A stretch of DNA of 64,000 bases from contig JAHBBC010000027.1 in NCBI GenBank assembly GCA_019915015.1, positions 62,001 to 126,000 of the forward strand, given 5' to 3'. Below the pieces are notes generated by a model. It was not told where the DNA came from and searched no databases. It saw nothing but the letters and a program-made list of their open reading frames with translations. The position numbers and the translations under genes were made by a program. The DNA comes from Auriscalpium vulgare. Lineage: Eukaryota; Basidiomycota; Agaricomycetes; Russulales; Auriscalpiaceae. This document shows, piece after piece, positions 21,388 to 32,110 of this stretch (the first letter of the stretch is position 1; each line of letters starts with the position of its first letter).

Positions 21388-21660
21388 ACTATAGTCAATT
21401 GACTGAAAACGGGTTTTCTGGGGTACATCGGAAGATATGTACTATAGTATGGGTTTTCTACTGTAGTGAATACACATTCACTATAGTTGATTCACTGAAA
21501 ACGCGGTTTTCTTGGGTACATCACAAGATATTTACTATAGTATGGGCTTTCTACTGTAGTGAATACACATTCACTATAGTTGATTCACTGAAAACGTGGT
21601 TTTCCAGGGTATATCACAGAATATGCACTGTAGTATTGAGTTCCCGAGGCTCATTTCACT
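21388..21660. repeat. 93 bp AT-rich tandem repeat with ACTATAGT palindromes
   Basis: Three units, marked by TCACTATAGTTGATTCACTG and GAATACACATTCACTATAG, at a 92-93 bp period (ACTATAGT at 21388, 21480 and 21573). Additional ACTATAGT or close variants follow at 21535, 21660, 21680 and 21771. ACTATAGT is its own reverse complement. No coding capacity is proposed. 21057-21387 is AT-rich and featureless apart from related ACTATAG motifs. Confidence 0.75.
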
Positions 21661-21772
21661 ATAGTATTGCCTACATGTACTATAGTAATGCTCAGTACCT
21701 CCGAGTACCTCATGTACTACACATACTGCTATCAGTACAACACTAGCCCTGCTATTGTAGTACCTTAGTTAA

Positions 21773-22731
21773 CTATAGTCCTCCCCACAGTTGGTTGCCC
21801 ATGAGCCTGTCCATCTCGAATGTATACGGGATGTCCGCGCGGACCGGGCGGATCGTGTCCTCGACTTCCCGCTTGGAACGGGTCACTGATCCGCCTGATG
21901 GTGTTGGTCCGGCTGGTCCTCTCGATCGCGAGGGACTGCCCAACCGCGCGTATGGGTTGCTGAAATCATTCAGCGAATTGCGGGTAGCCAGGAGGATATC
22001 GTTGTCAAACGGGGCAACATCAAAGTCCTCCTCCTCAGCCTGCCCTGAATCCTCAGATTCGTTTTCGGGGGTAATCACACGTCCCTTGCCTTTATCAGGC
22101 GGACGTGGCGATGTCTCGGATTCCTCCCAGGGATCACGGTGATCCACGGGATCAGGGAGTGCATCCGGAGGTATCGCCTTGGGCAGTACCGCGGGGGCAG
22201 AGCCACTCGTCGCCATTGGCACCGAGTTACTCGTCGCCACAGGCGCAGAGCTGCTCGTAGCGGGGCCTCCAGACCGACTTCCCCTTCCCTCGGTATGCGA
22301 GGTAGAGGTGCCAGAGACCCTTGCCACTCGAGACGAGCGGCGAGGTTCTCCAGCGGGTGTGGGTTTCTTGGGTCCCATGTTCAAAGGGTCGATATATTTG
22401 CTTCTAAATCCGGTGGGATTCAAAAAAGTGTAACGTCGATGCCCTTGTACTTAGGTGATCACACCTGCAGAATCGTACCCACATATATCGACGTGGGCTG
22501 AGTATGATTCAATGGGGCGCGAGTAGTGAAAGTACCAAAGATGATGTCCTCTCCCAAGGAGAGGATGGATATATATATGCTACCCTTACATAATCCCATC
22601 CCATCAATGATCCGAGACTGTTCCCCAGGAACAGCCTCTTCACCTCGGCCCAGCTCCGAGCGTTGTCTGGAACCCGCAGTTCGGCACATGCTGGTCGTCC
22701 AAGTAGGACGACCGGTCCGAGTACACTACAC
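21773..22731 (-). mobile_element. LTR plus truncated gag-like ORF, copy 2
   Basis: A putative LTR spans 22731-22429 (303 bp, ends TGTA..TACA). An ORF from ATG 22378 to 21773 (about 201 aa) follows: MGPKKPTPAGEPRRSSRVAR, then Ser/Thr/Pro-rich sequence, PDKGKGRVITPENESEDSG, and EMDRLMGNQLWGGL at the end. The basic start and disordered Ser-rich body fit the N-terminus of a retroelement gag; there is no zinc knuckle, protease or polymerase downstream. The ORF stops at the AT-rich satellite, so the element is truncated. Superfamily (Ty3 or Ty1) cannot be decided. Confidence 0.5.
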
Positions 22732-22890
22732 GCTCAGGGTTCATCAGGACCACTCAGGGTCCGAGGCAAAGTACTGATGATGAAAAGAGACAACAGCACT
22801 GCCCAAGAAATTAGAGAACAGCAACGAACCCCCAGCAAGGAGAAAACATAAAATTGAAAGTGGGAGGAGACACACGCGCAACCGCGGCGC

Positions 22891-23851
22891 TCACGCACCG
22901 TGCGCCGAGGCGAGCATTGCCCCAATCTGCACAATCGCGAGGTTCAGCCCGTACAGCGCGCCTGTGTCCGCACCATCCACCTCGCCGCCCTGCGTCGCGA
23001 TGCTCGGATCGAAGGCAGCGCTCGACGTCGGCACAGCGCTGGAGCTCGCAGTTGCCGTAGTAGTCGCTGTGCTCGTTGCGGAGGAATGTATGCTGGACGG
23101 AGGGCCCGACGAGGTTGGCTTCTCCGCGGTTGAGCTCGAGCTCGAGGACGGTTTGGGCTTGGGCGTGGGGGTCGGTGACGGCGTCGGTGACGGCGACGGC
23201 GACGGCTTCTTCTCGGGCTCGGCACTGTCGCCGAACGACCACGAGCCGTACACAGTGCCCTCACCGAGAGTGCCGAAGTTTTGGAAGAGGTTCGGGGAGA
23301 GGTCGATGTGGCCCGGCTCGCAGCCGGCACACTGCGTGGGCGGGCGGCGCGTCCCGTCAGGTCGGGATACGTTGCGTAGCACTGGAGGGGACACACGTAC
23401 CTCGTCGATGACGGTCGCAGTCTCCGTTTTGCCGCCGTACGAGATCGTGATGGGCTTGTAGCAGTGCGCACCGCCCGCGAAGTCCTGCGCGCCGGTCAGT
23501 CCTGCACATCGCGCGATGCAAGCGTCAGCAATCAGCGCGCACCTCGGGACTAAGCGCCACGATCTGTGCAGCACAGCTTCCGTTAGGATAGCGCTAGGAA
23601 CAGGGTAGGCGGATGGAACGCACATATCCGCCGGGATTGTCGCCGCACGCGTACTCGGTGTCAGTGTACCACGTGAACTCCACCCCGGAGTACCCGCGCC
23701 TGCTCACGTCTCCCGCAGCGCGAACTGCCAGGTCGGAGGTGTTCTTGGCGAGGCGTTTGTGCTGGACGGCAGCCCGCCGGTCGTGGCTGCTGTGCGAGGC
23801 GAGCGTGGTCGAGGCGAGCGCGAGGAGCGCAAAAGCGGGGATGGAGCGCAT
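22891..23851 (-). CDS. Secreted RlpA-like double-psi beta-barrel (expansin-related) protein
   Basis: Exons 23851-23624, 23563-23543, 23484-23401 and 23331-22891 join in phase 0 to 257 aa, with introns of 58-69 bp. The second exon is only 7 codons (IVALSPE). Residues 1-18 (MRSIPAFALLALASTTLA) form a signal peptide. A double-psi beta-barrel follows: FTWYTDTEYACG, IVALSPEDFAGGAHCYKPIT, YGGKTETATVIDECAGC, then GHIDLSPNLFQNFGTLGEG. This is the fungal RlpA-like/barwin pattern of small cell-wall-binding proteins. The last 100 residues are a Pro, Ser and Thr-rich tail (probably O-glycosylated) ending in a hydrophobic stretch (LNLAIVQIGAMLASAHGA) that could be a GPI signal. Between 22732 and 22890 nothing is assigned. 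Confidence 0.85.
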
Positions 23852-24618
23852 GGAGGGCGGCGAGAAGTGTGTCGAGCAAGTTGACGAGAGCGTGAAAACG
23901 AAGGTGGGTGCCGAGGGGCGCGATGAAGGGCGTCAAGGCTGCGCGTTGGGAAGACGAAAAACGGTACTTGTGAGGGAACCTGCGTCGACGACGGTGAGCG
24001 AGACGAACTGCAAGATGAAGGAATCGGAGAAGACGGGCAAGCGCTATGATACTGACCTTATATATTGTACAGATGGTCGCCGGTGTTGCGATCGCCGTGT
24101 GGGTTTTCAACCCGCAGAATATATGGGCTCGCAAGCGCTCGGCCCGCCAGGCGCCGCCGGCCGCGCCGCCAAGTACCAGCATTGCATTATAGCATAGCAG
24201 TCGCATCCCGGTACTATACATATATAAGCCATGACCGGACTCTGTACGGGGAGGCAGACGACCGTGGAGAAATCTCACCATCCGCGCGCACAAAGCTCGC
24301 TGCTTATAAGGCTGTTGCCAAGGCGGCATTTTGTTAGTATGCGGCACCGATTAGCGCAGGACAGAACGGCAGGAAGTTCGCGAGCGGCCTTCGCAAGCGA
24401 AGAGCAGATATTCGTATGATAGGTGGTCGTCGCCAAAGGAGCGATGGCGACCGGGGAGACATCGACACGATTGGAACACACAGTAAAACGAGATTACTTC
24501 AATTGATGAGCTTCTCCAGAGCCTCGTACATTTCTCACTTGATTTGATACAACAGCAGATGTAAATGCGCATGCACCGTAGACTTCGTTCACCCTATGCT
24601 TTTGACCAGCCGCCCAGC
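23852..24618. other. Intergenic: promoter of the RlpA-like gene and 3' flank of SOD
   Basis: Both neighbouring genes are on the minus strand. Minus-strand TATA-like sequence is present near 24220-24230 (TATATATG region) and 24058-24063. No ORF with coding character was found. Confidence 0.4.
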
Positions 24619-25465
24619 TCAGAGCTTGGAGCCGCCGGTGCCCTCGAGGTAGCGCTTCTCGGCCTCCTGGAAGTCGATGACGTTCCAGATGGCGGCGAGA
24701 TACTATAGAAGGCAAGTCAGCGAGGGGGATCGCTCCGAGGCGAAGAAGCGCCATGGGGGAGATACGCACGTCGACCTTGACGTTGAGGTACTGGAGGTAG
24801 AACGCGTGCTCCCAGATGTCGACGCCGATGATGGGCACATGCGTGAGCAGCGGGTCCTGGTTCGCGGTGGTGACAATCTCGAGGCGCTTGTCCTGCGGGT
24901 TCAGGCCCTGCGCGCACATCGTCGTCAGCGCCATCGTTCCCGGCAACCCGACCACGGAGGACGTACCACCCAGCCCCAGCCGGAGCCCTGGATGCCCGCG
25001 GTCGCGGTGTTGAACTCCTTGATGAAGACGTCGACGGAGCCCCACTTGGCGACGATGGCCTCCTTGAGCGGGCCGTCGGCGATCTTGCCACCGTGGCCCT
25101 TGCCCTCCTTGTTCGACGGCGCGAGATTCTTCCAGAACAGTGAGTGGTTGATGTGTCCTGGAGACGCCTGCGTCAGCGCCCAGTCTCGTCTCGTGCAATC
25201 GCGCGATCCGATCGCTAAGATAACGCGCGCGCCGGGCTGCAGCGCACGGGGAGAAACACGCACCACCGCCATTGAACTTGAGCGCGGCCTGGAGGGCAAT
25301 GCGCTCCTTGGGAGACGACGCCTTTGCGTAGGCGGCCTCGGCGGCGTTGAGCGCGTTGACATAGGTCTGATGATGCTTCTTGTGGTGAAGCTCCATGATC
25401 TGGCGCGAGATGTACGGCTCGAGGCCGTCGTAGGCGTACGGGAGGTCGGGGAGCGTGGCGGACAT
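24619..25465 (-). CDS. Mn/Fe-type superoxide dismutase
   Basis: Converts superoxide to oxygen and hydrogen peroxide. Exons 25465-25264, 25157-24967, 24907-24770 and 24702-24619 join to 204 aa; introns are 106, 59 and 67 bp. Metal-ligand contexts are all present: His in [14 protein letters not shown], His in [16 protein letters not shown], Asp and His in [13 protein letters not shown]. The conserved GSGWGW and [13 protein letters not shown] are intact. The ATG chosen ([17 protein letters not shown]) follows a CT-rich leader and leaves no mitochondrial transit peptide, so the product is probably cytosolic or peroxisomal; an in-frame ATG 45 codons upstream would add a basic Pro-rich stretch, which I read as 5' UTR. 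Mn versus Fe cannot be proved from sequence, but fungal members are normally Mn enzymes. Confidence 0.93.
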
Positions 25466-26268
25466 GTCGAGTGGGTGTGCGGTTGGGAGGGAGATGGGTG
25501 GAGGAGAGGAAGAGGGGCGTGGGACGGTATTTATCGATGTCGGCCTGCGCGACCTTCGATGACGTGATGCCCTTACAAACGCGTCGGGGTCGCCATCCAC
25601 CGAACGTCGCCATCCACCGAACGCTGTATCCCAGTGAAGCTGAGTACCTTGACTCTGCCGGCCGTGTTGGCCTCAGCCGCTGCAGCATCGACGGGGGCAT
25701 CCTGCTTACCGATCCCCCAATCGCACCCATCATCCACTTTATGGCTCCGTCTACGCTCGGCTGCGCTCTGCCAGGACGCGGCTCATCGCAGGCACTAGGG
25801 CGAGGTACATCACAGCAAATTACAAGGTACTTTCAGGTCCGTCGTTCATGTTAGCCGCTTCGTAGTCGACGGTCGGCCACGCATCGGCCGTCGTCATCGG
25901 CCCCCGAGGGCGTCCCCTTGCGCATACTGATCACCTCAGCTCGTGCCTTCCAGATCGCCGATACTGCCGTGCAGGGTCGCCCGGTCGCCCTCATCTATCG
26001 CGTTCAACCTTTATGAAGTGGAAGCGGCGGTTCAGTGTTGTTACCATGGAAGGCCAGGGCAAACCAGTGCGGCGTGCGGGACGCTGTCATTCATTCCAGC
26101 CGTCACCAATACAAGTTTTCGCGAGCACAAAGACCATTCAACATACTACAGCACTACACTAGAAGTAAAGTAACAATCAGTCAATACAACTTCTACGGTT
26201 TACATATTTATCATTCCGTTCGAATCAGATTATCACGGGCTCCATGCCTGCTTGCCTGGTTACGCAGC
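25466..26268. other. Intergenic between SOD and the GRGG-repeat gene
   Basis: The SOD leader (25466-25510) is CT-rich on the minus strand. The rest shows short ORFs on both strands without domains or splice-consistent frames. An AT-rich stretch at 26120-26230 lies just 3' of the GRGG-repeat gene and may hold its poly(A) site. Confidence 0.4.
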
Positions 26269-27490
26269 TCACATAGCGAACTGCGAATTGGGGATGTGCG
26301 GCGCTCCGACCGGCTCGACGGGCTCGCCCTCGCGCGGGGGGCGGCTGCGCGAGCGCGTGACGCGGTGCAGCAGCCCGCTCAGCCCGTGCTCCTTGTCCCT
26401 GCAGGGCGAACGAACCAGCATGAGCGTTACACCACCAAGTAACGGACGAGGGAGTAGAGAGGGAAACGCACTTGTGGGCGGGGTCGCGCGACGCCGCGCG
26501 CGAGCCCGAGCGCGAGATGTTGCCCGAGCCGCCGCGCCCGGACGAGTGCGGGTGGGTGTCGTCCACGCCCGCGGCGAAGTGCGCGTGCTCGGGCCCCGGG
26601 GGCGGCGTCGACGTCAAGTTCGCAGTGCCGCCGCGTCCCGTAGAATGACTGGATGGAGGCAATACAGTCAGCGGTGCTCTCGCAGGGCAATACATAGTAC
26701 GCACATCCCCGCGGCGTGCAGGTGGGCGGCGCGCTCAGCGTCGTCCACGTCCTGCAGGTCGGCCTGCGTGTGGATGATGTTGCCCGCCCCGCCGCGCCCC
26801 GTGCTCGCGACGGGCTCGTGCGCCGCGTCGCCAGAGCGCCCGGGCGAAGGCGACGCCTTGGAAATGTTGCCAAGGCCGCCGCGGCCGGACGAGTGCTATC
26901 AAGGTGTCAGCATGGCGAATCACAAAATAGGAGCAGGGGTACGCACGACGCCGGTCTCGTGCAAGACGTCGATGTTGTGCACGAGGCGCTCGTTCTCGAG
27001 ATTCTCGCGGAAGCGCGAGCCAGACGGCTCGCGCGACGGCGAGCGGATGTTGCCTGCGCCGCCGCGCCCCGTCGAGATGATCTATACACGCGACGTGAGC
27101 GACCGCAGCTCTCACAGAGAAACCGGCGGCGCTGAACGTACCTCCGTGGGGTCGCGGAACGAGATGGGCTCGCGCCCGCGGGTGGGCGAGAAGTCGTCGG
27201 GCCCGTCGCGGGCGCGCTCGCGCGAGTTGGACAGGTCGTGGACGATGTTGCCTGCGCCGCCGCGGCCGGTGGACTGCTGCTCGGGGAGCCGAGGACGGAC
27301 GGGGCGTTATCGTTATCGCGAAGTCCAGAAGGCGTTATCGCATCCGCGACGCAGGAAATGCAGAGAAGGTCGATGGATGGATGGATGGGAAGACGAAACA
27401 TCGAGGATTAGCACCGTCGAAGCGCATGCAGAAGCAGAAACGTACCAAGTCGCGACCACGGGAGCGTGAGCGATCTTTAGCGTCGGACAT
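26269..27490 (-). CDS. GRGG-repeat protein of the DUF3602 / Par32-like type
   Basis: Six exons: 27490-27446, 27279-27142, 27081-26947, 26895-26705, 26648-26472 and 26398-26269, giving about 271 aa (start of exon 2 is 27279 or 27276). Introns 2-5 are 51-73 bp; the first is 166 bp. The protein carries six copies of S-[ST]-G-R-G-G-x-[GA]-N: two STGRGGAGN, SSGRGGLGN, STGRGGAGN, STGRGGTAN, SSGRGGSGN. Between them are acidic and Ser-rich linkers; it ends GAPHIPNSQFAM. This repeat defines the fungal DUF3602 family, which includes yeast Par32, a disordered phosphoprotein linked to TOR and ammonium-transporter control. The function here is inferred only from that family. Confidence 0.8.
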
Positions 27491-30400
27491 AGTCAGGGCT
27501 CCTAGCCGGCCGAGAGCACATGAGCCTCCATCGCCAAAGACATCCACTGAGCAACACAACTCACAAATGAAAGGTCTTGGATGAGGCTGCGTGGATGGTG
27601 GTGGATGTCGAGAGAGGAGAGGGGGAGATGGGCGAGGAACGGAGGTGTCGAACGGATCGCGCGTAGATATCCTGTTGCGGAGCCAGGCACGTGCGCCACC
27701 CGTCAAAATGCTCGGCGGGGTCGGGGCCGGCCGAGCCCTCCGGTTCGACCTGTCCTACACAGCTTGCGGCGACCTTTCGCGCGAGATATGCAGCATGGCC
27801 ACGTCGAAAGGGTTTGAACAAGCACTGTCCGATAAGAAAGAGGGTCTGACGATGCGGAAAATGGTGCGCGGCCGATGAGTCGGCCGACGCGGCCGACCCA
27901 GTGGCGTGGAAGGATCACGGAAGTGTGTCCCTCGCTGGGGCACCAACGTCTGTTCTTGAATGGTTTGAACTTCGAAGGGCTCCGGATCATAGCATGACGC
28001 AGCCTGTGCTGCACCTGGATGAGCCCTACCTCGATGCAGCCACCCCCGGCGCGGTAGCGTAAGGGCCTGTTGCTATTGGACAGGTCAGTGCGCTGTCTTT
28101 TCATTCGCTGGCTTACCCCTCATCCAGCAGTCGTAGCTCCGTCCCCAACCGCGTGCAAGATCACCAAGGCGCCGGCAACAACAGGCCGTCGGGATCCTCC
28201 ACCCACGTCGGACCATCCTAGAGCGCGCTAGACGGCTCTACAGCCCCTGACAGAGCAGAACGACGGTCAGCCACGGAGGCTACTACAGCCCGCTACGAGG
28301 ACCCCACTAGGTCGGCTTTTGTCGCCATCGCGATAGTCATCGTCGCCGGCGTCTCCGCCAGGCCGGCACCCAGCCAATCACCTCCATGCCCTGGCGAAGC
28401 CAATCAAATTGCGTCTTTCGTGAGCAGCATTCGCAATTAGCACCGGACCCTTCATCTACTAATGGCATAGCCTGGCAGAAATCCTCGACATACCGTAAGG
28501 CCTGCCGGACGAGGCGCGTAATGAATCAGCAATTCCGTGGGTATTCCGACGCCGATAGGGGCTGCATATGGACGACGTCTTTGCTAGCATACGGCATCGA
28601 AAAACCGCGCGAGTCGGGAGCCGTGTTCGTGAAGTATTTCCCGGCGAAGTTCTCCTTGGATTAAGAGAGCCTGCGATGCCGAACACCACCCGAGACTTTG
28701 TCCTGCAGGGCCGGTCATTGCATGCAACAAGGCGCCGGGTAGGTCGGTCTGGTCCTCAACACGGCCACCTGGCTAACCTTGTGCAGCTCTCGAGCTCAGC
28801 TCAATGCGCATACTGAGTACGCAATGAGGATGGCCCAACCGCAACAGAAAGACTTGACGTCTTCTGTGGTATCGGGTCTAGGACACAAGGCGATGACACC
28901 GCGCCCGGGTGCTGCACGTACCCGTATCTGCCGGTCACCACGCCTCAAATGTTCTGAAAGGTGCGCCAAATGCACGTCTCGTTCGCGATGGACTTTCTTA
29001 CCGCCGCAAGTGCGCGCGGGCCTGCCCTCGTACACAGTGCCCTCTACGTCAGCGCCCGAGCCGACGTCGCTGGAGAACACTCGCCGACCCCAGCGCGGCG
29101 GGCGCCTCCCCGGGCACCACGGGGGCGTCGCAGCAGAGCGGCTCCCTCGCTCCCCGCAGACGCCACAAACCTCCCTACACATCAGACCGCACTGTGGACA
29201 ATAAAATCCCCCGACACGAAACACGAAACGCATGTAGAAGTCCTTGCCGACGGCCCAAAGGTGCCGCCGTGCAAAGAAGTCGAAGCACTCGGGTAACGCA
29301 TACTCAATTACTGGTGAAGATCAAAGGGTCCGCGCGGATGTGAAGAGAACTGGCAACGGTCGTCGCGAAGTAAATGGGTCGTACTACGCGGTGTGCTGTG
29401 CAGGCATCCCCTTATGTCCGCTACGGGTAGCTAAATTTACAGCCAAGCAACGGTGCTTGTTTCGTTTCTACGGTGCATCACCGCAGTGGGAGTTGGAAGC
29501 GGGCGAGTGGCGTGTGTTGTTCCCCTTGGGGTTCGAGGACACAGTTGGGCTGCCCACCCGCCGGCTGCGATGCAATTGCGGGCGGTTGCGCGAACGTTTC
29601 CGCGCTGACGAGTCTAATGATGCGCCATTACATCCTGTCTAGCACGCGCTGCTTTCTCACTTACCCCGCATACGTATATCCGACAGAACACGTCAACCGC
29701 CCGCCCACATGGTCTTCTCTCCTTCCCATTCTATTTGCGTCGAGAACCTACGCACAACCGCCGCAGCGCACGAATAACCGCATAATGAACATGTCAATTG
29801 AGTTGCTGCTTATTACGCGTCCGGCTCGGGGGTGTACGTATCAGTGCGGGTATTGTGGGCGGGCGATTGTATGTGTGGGTGGCTATGGGGCCGCAGCCCG
29901 AGCGGTGATACGCGCGACGCACCTCGCGGTCGGCAACATCAGATTCACGGTGACGATATGTCCCGTGGTCAGGCGGGTGGCGCTCGGTACAGCTGGACTG
30001 CGATTCGGCGGCGGTCATGAGGGCGGGCACGAGATGGGGCTCCGGATGGAGGCGCCGAGGGAATGGAGGAATGATGAGCGCGGACCGACAGCTGTAGGAA
30101 GGATGCAGATCGTACAGGATGTACGGGCGACGGAGGTTACCATCCACACATCGGAAGATGGAGCGCAGAGTGTGCAGTCACAACGCGCCGGCGCCCCAGA
30201 GCAGTGCGATCGTGATGCAGGAAGGCGAGCAACCGTGCAGGAGCCCATATTTGGGCAGCGCCGACTGTCCGCCTGCGCGCACGGCGATCGCGGGGTGAGT
30301 GGCTGCGTAGGGACCTGCGCCAGCCGTTGAAGGGCTCAGTTACGTTGATATCACCCTTGGGGAGCGAGCGCCACGCGTCGATCATCCAACACCCGTGGAT

Positions 30401-31900
30401 TGGCTGTAGAATCCTCGCAGCGTGGCGTGTGTCCTGATGGTATCACAAGCATTGCGTCTGCGGCGGGGGACGCTGAACGGGTGTGTGTCGACATGGCGCG
30501 CGTCAGAATTGACCGCAGGAAGACCATCAGAAACAGGGGATCAACATGCAGGTTACCCCTTGTGGTGAGGCCCGTGAGTCGCGAGGCTCGCAGTCGATCG
30601 TTGAATGGCATGTCATGCGCGATGGACGCCCACACAGGAGACAACACGACTGTGCAGCTGGGGGCACGCGCTCGCAGGTCCGAGGTCTAGATCGGCATCG
30701 GGACCGGGAAGATGGGGCAACAGCGCGGGTCCGACTGCGAGCACGAGCGAGATTTTTGCCAGCTGCGGTGACGCCTGCATGAGCGATCGACGGGCGCCGG
30801 CCCAGCATGACTTGTGGTGATGCCCAGAAGACAGCAAGGAGAGCGCACAGGAGCCGGCCAAGGCTGTCGACGAAAGCGTCTGGTGACCGCAAGCGTCCCA
30901 TCCGATTCCTCAGGGCCAAGAGATGAAAACAAGAGCAAGACGCAGTTGTTTGAGAATCATCAAGTTGAGAGACAAGAGCGTACTATCGATGGGCAGGGCG
31001 CTGACCAAAACGAACACCAAACTTACGTCCGTGATGGCCGTGTTGCTCAGCGATGCTGCGACCTGCTATTGTTGCGCTCGGCGCGATTGCACTCGATCCG
31101 AGGCTGTCATCGCAGATGAGGACGTGTTATCGCAGACGAGGACGGCGCCGGGCGCACGGTTCGTGGAGCTCGAGCAGGTTCTCGAGACGCACAGACGGGT
31201 TGAGGGAAGGTGAGGAAGGAAAGTGTCTGTGCGAAGACGAGGAGAGGACGAATGGCCTGGGATGGGCCACGAGGTGCGGGCGGTGGGCCGGCCGGCCGCG
31301 GCGCGCATACGTGGTGTGGCGGTACCCATAATCTACCAGCACGCGGCGTCCAGTGCAGGCAAGCCGCGCACCAAGTCGCAACAGGGGGCAGGACGATGAG
31401 GCGAACAGGCGGCGACGGGCGCCCAGCTGACCTGCGCCACCGTCTTCTGGGCCGGTCGGGCGCGCGATGGGAGAGAGTAATAGTTGCGTACAAGACGGTA
31501 GGCCGGGCCTTCGCGGGATGGCCGAGCTGGGGCGCGCCCTGGCGGGATATTGAGGGATATATTCAGGGCGCGACTGAGGAGGGCGTGTGGGAGGGCAGTG
31601 GGCGCCGGGCAGGCGGAAGCGTTTGGCTTTGATGCGAGCGAGCGAGCGAATGAAGGATATGTCGGCACGCCCACAGACGAAGCGTGAAGGCAAACGCCAT
31701 ACGCGGCGTGCATCGGCGGGGGATCCGCCCAGCGAGGGGAGAAGGTCTGCGCCGGAGACTGAGAGATGGGCGACGGGCTGCGAGCATGCGGAGATCGACG
31801 GGAGCAATACGATAAATATATTCGGGAGTAGGTCCATATTTTTATTCGGCACGTGTTCTGCGTTGAATGTTTCCCGTTCAGAACTAGCGTATTTCCGTCC
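27491..31900. other. Long interval without a supportable gene
   Basis: Both strands were read. There are many GC-rich chance ORFs of 60-290 codons, but none shows a domain, a conserved motif or a run of splice-compatible frames. Minus-strand pieces near 30350-31100 have some hydrophobic stretches (LGRLLCALLAVFWASPQVML) and could be a decayed membrane-protein gene. 31450-31600 may be promoter sequence of the Zn2Cys6 gene. I leave the interval unassigned. Confidence 0.4.
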
Positions 31901-31917
31901 CTTTACAAACTCGTCGA

Positions 31918-32060
31918 CATCCTTCCACCTCCCATCTCCCCCGCCCGCTCCTCCTCCCCGCACCCGCCCGCCGCCCTCGACGTTCCCCTCCCCTCCCGCC
32001 GTCGTCGTCCCCGCCGTCCTCCCGCCGTGCCCGCCCCCGCCCGCCGTCAGATCCACGATT
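31918..32060 (+). promoter_or_regulatory. Pyrimidine-rich leader of the Zn2Cys6 gene
   Basis: A strongly CT-rich tract (CCTTCCACCTCCCATCTCCC and similar) ends about 50 bp before the ATG at 32111. Such tracts are common in the core promoter or 5' UTR of highly expressed fungal genes. An AT-rich, TATA-like sequence lies at 31830-31845. Confidence 0.45.
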
Positions 32061-32110
32061 CGATTCCGATTTGAACGATTTGCTTCCGCTTCTCTTTTGC
32101 CTCCGTCGCC

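Noticed and set aside
20758..22731. One LTR retrotransposon with the two direct copies as its LTRs
   Set aside because: Both copies extend past the LTR end into the gag start, so each is a 5' fragment.
25466..25600. N-terminal extension of superoxide dismutase
   Set aside because: CT-rich leader-like DNA; the extension is not a plausible targeting peptide (early Asp residues).
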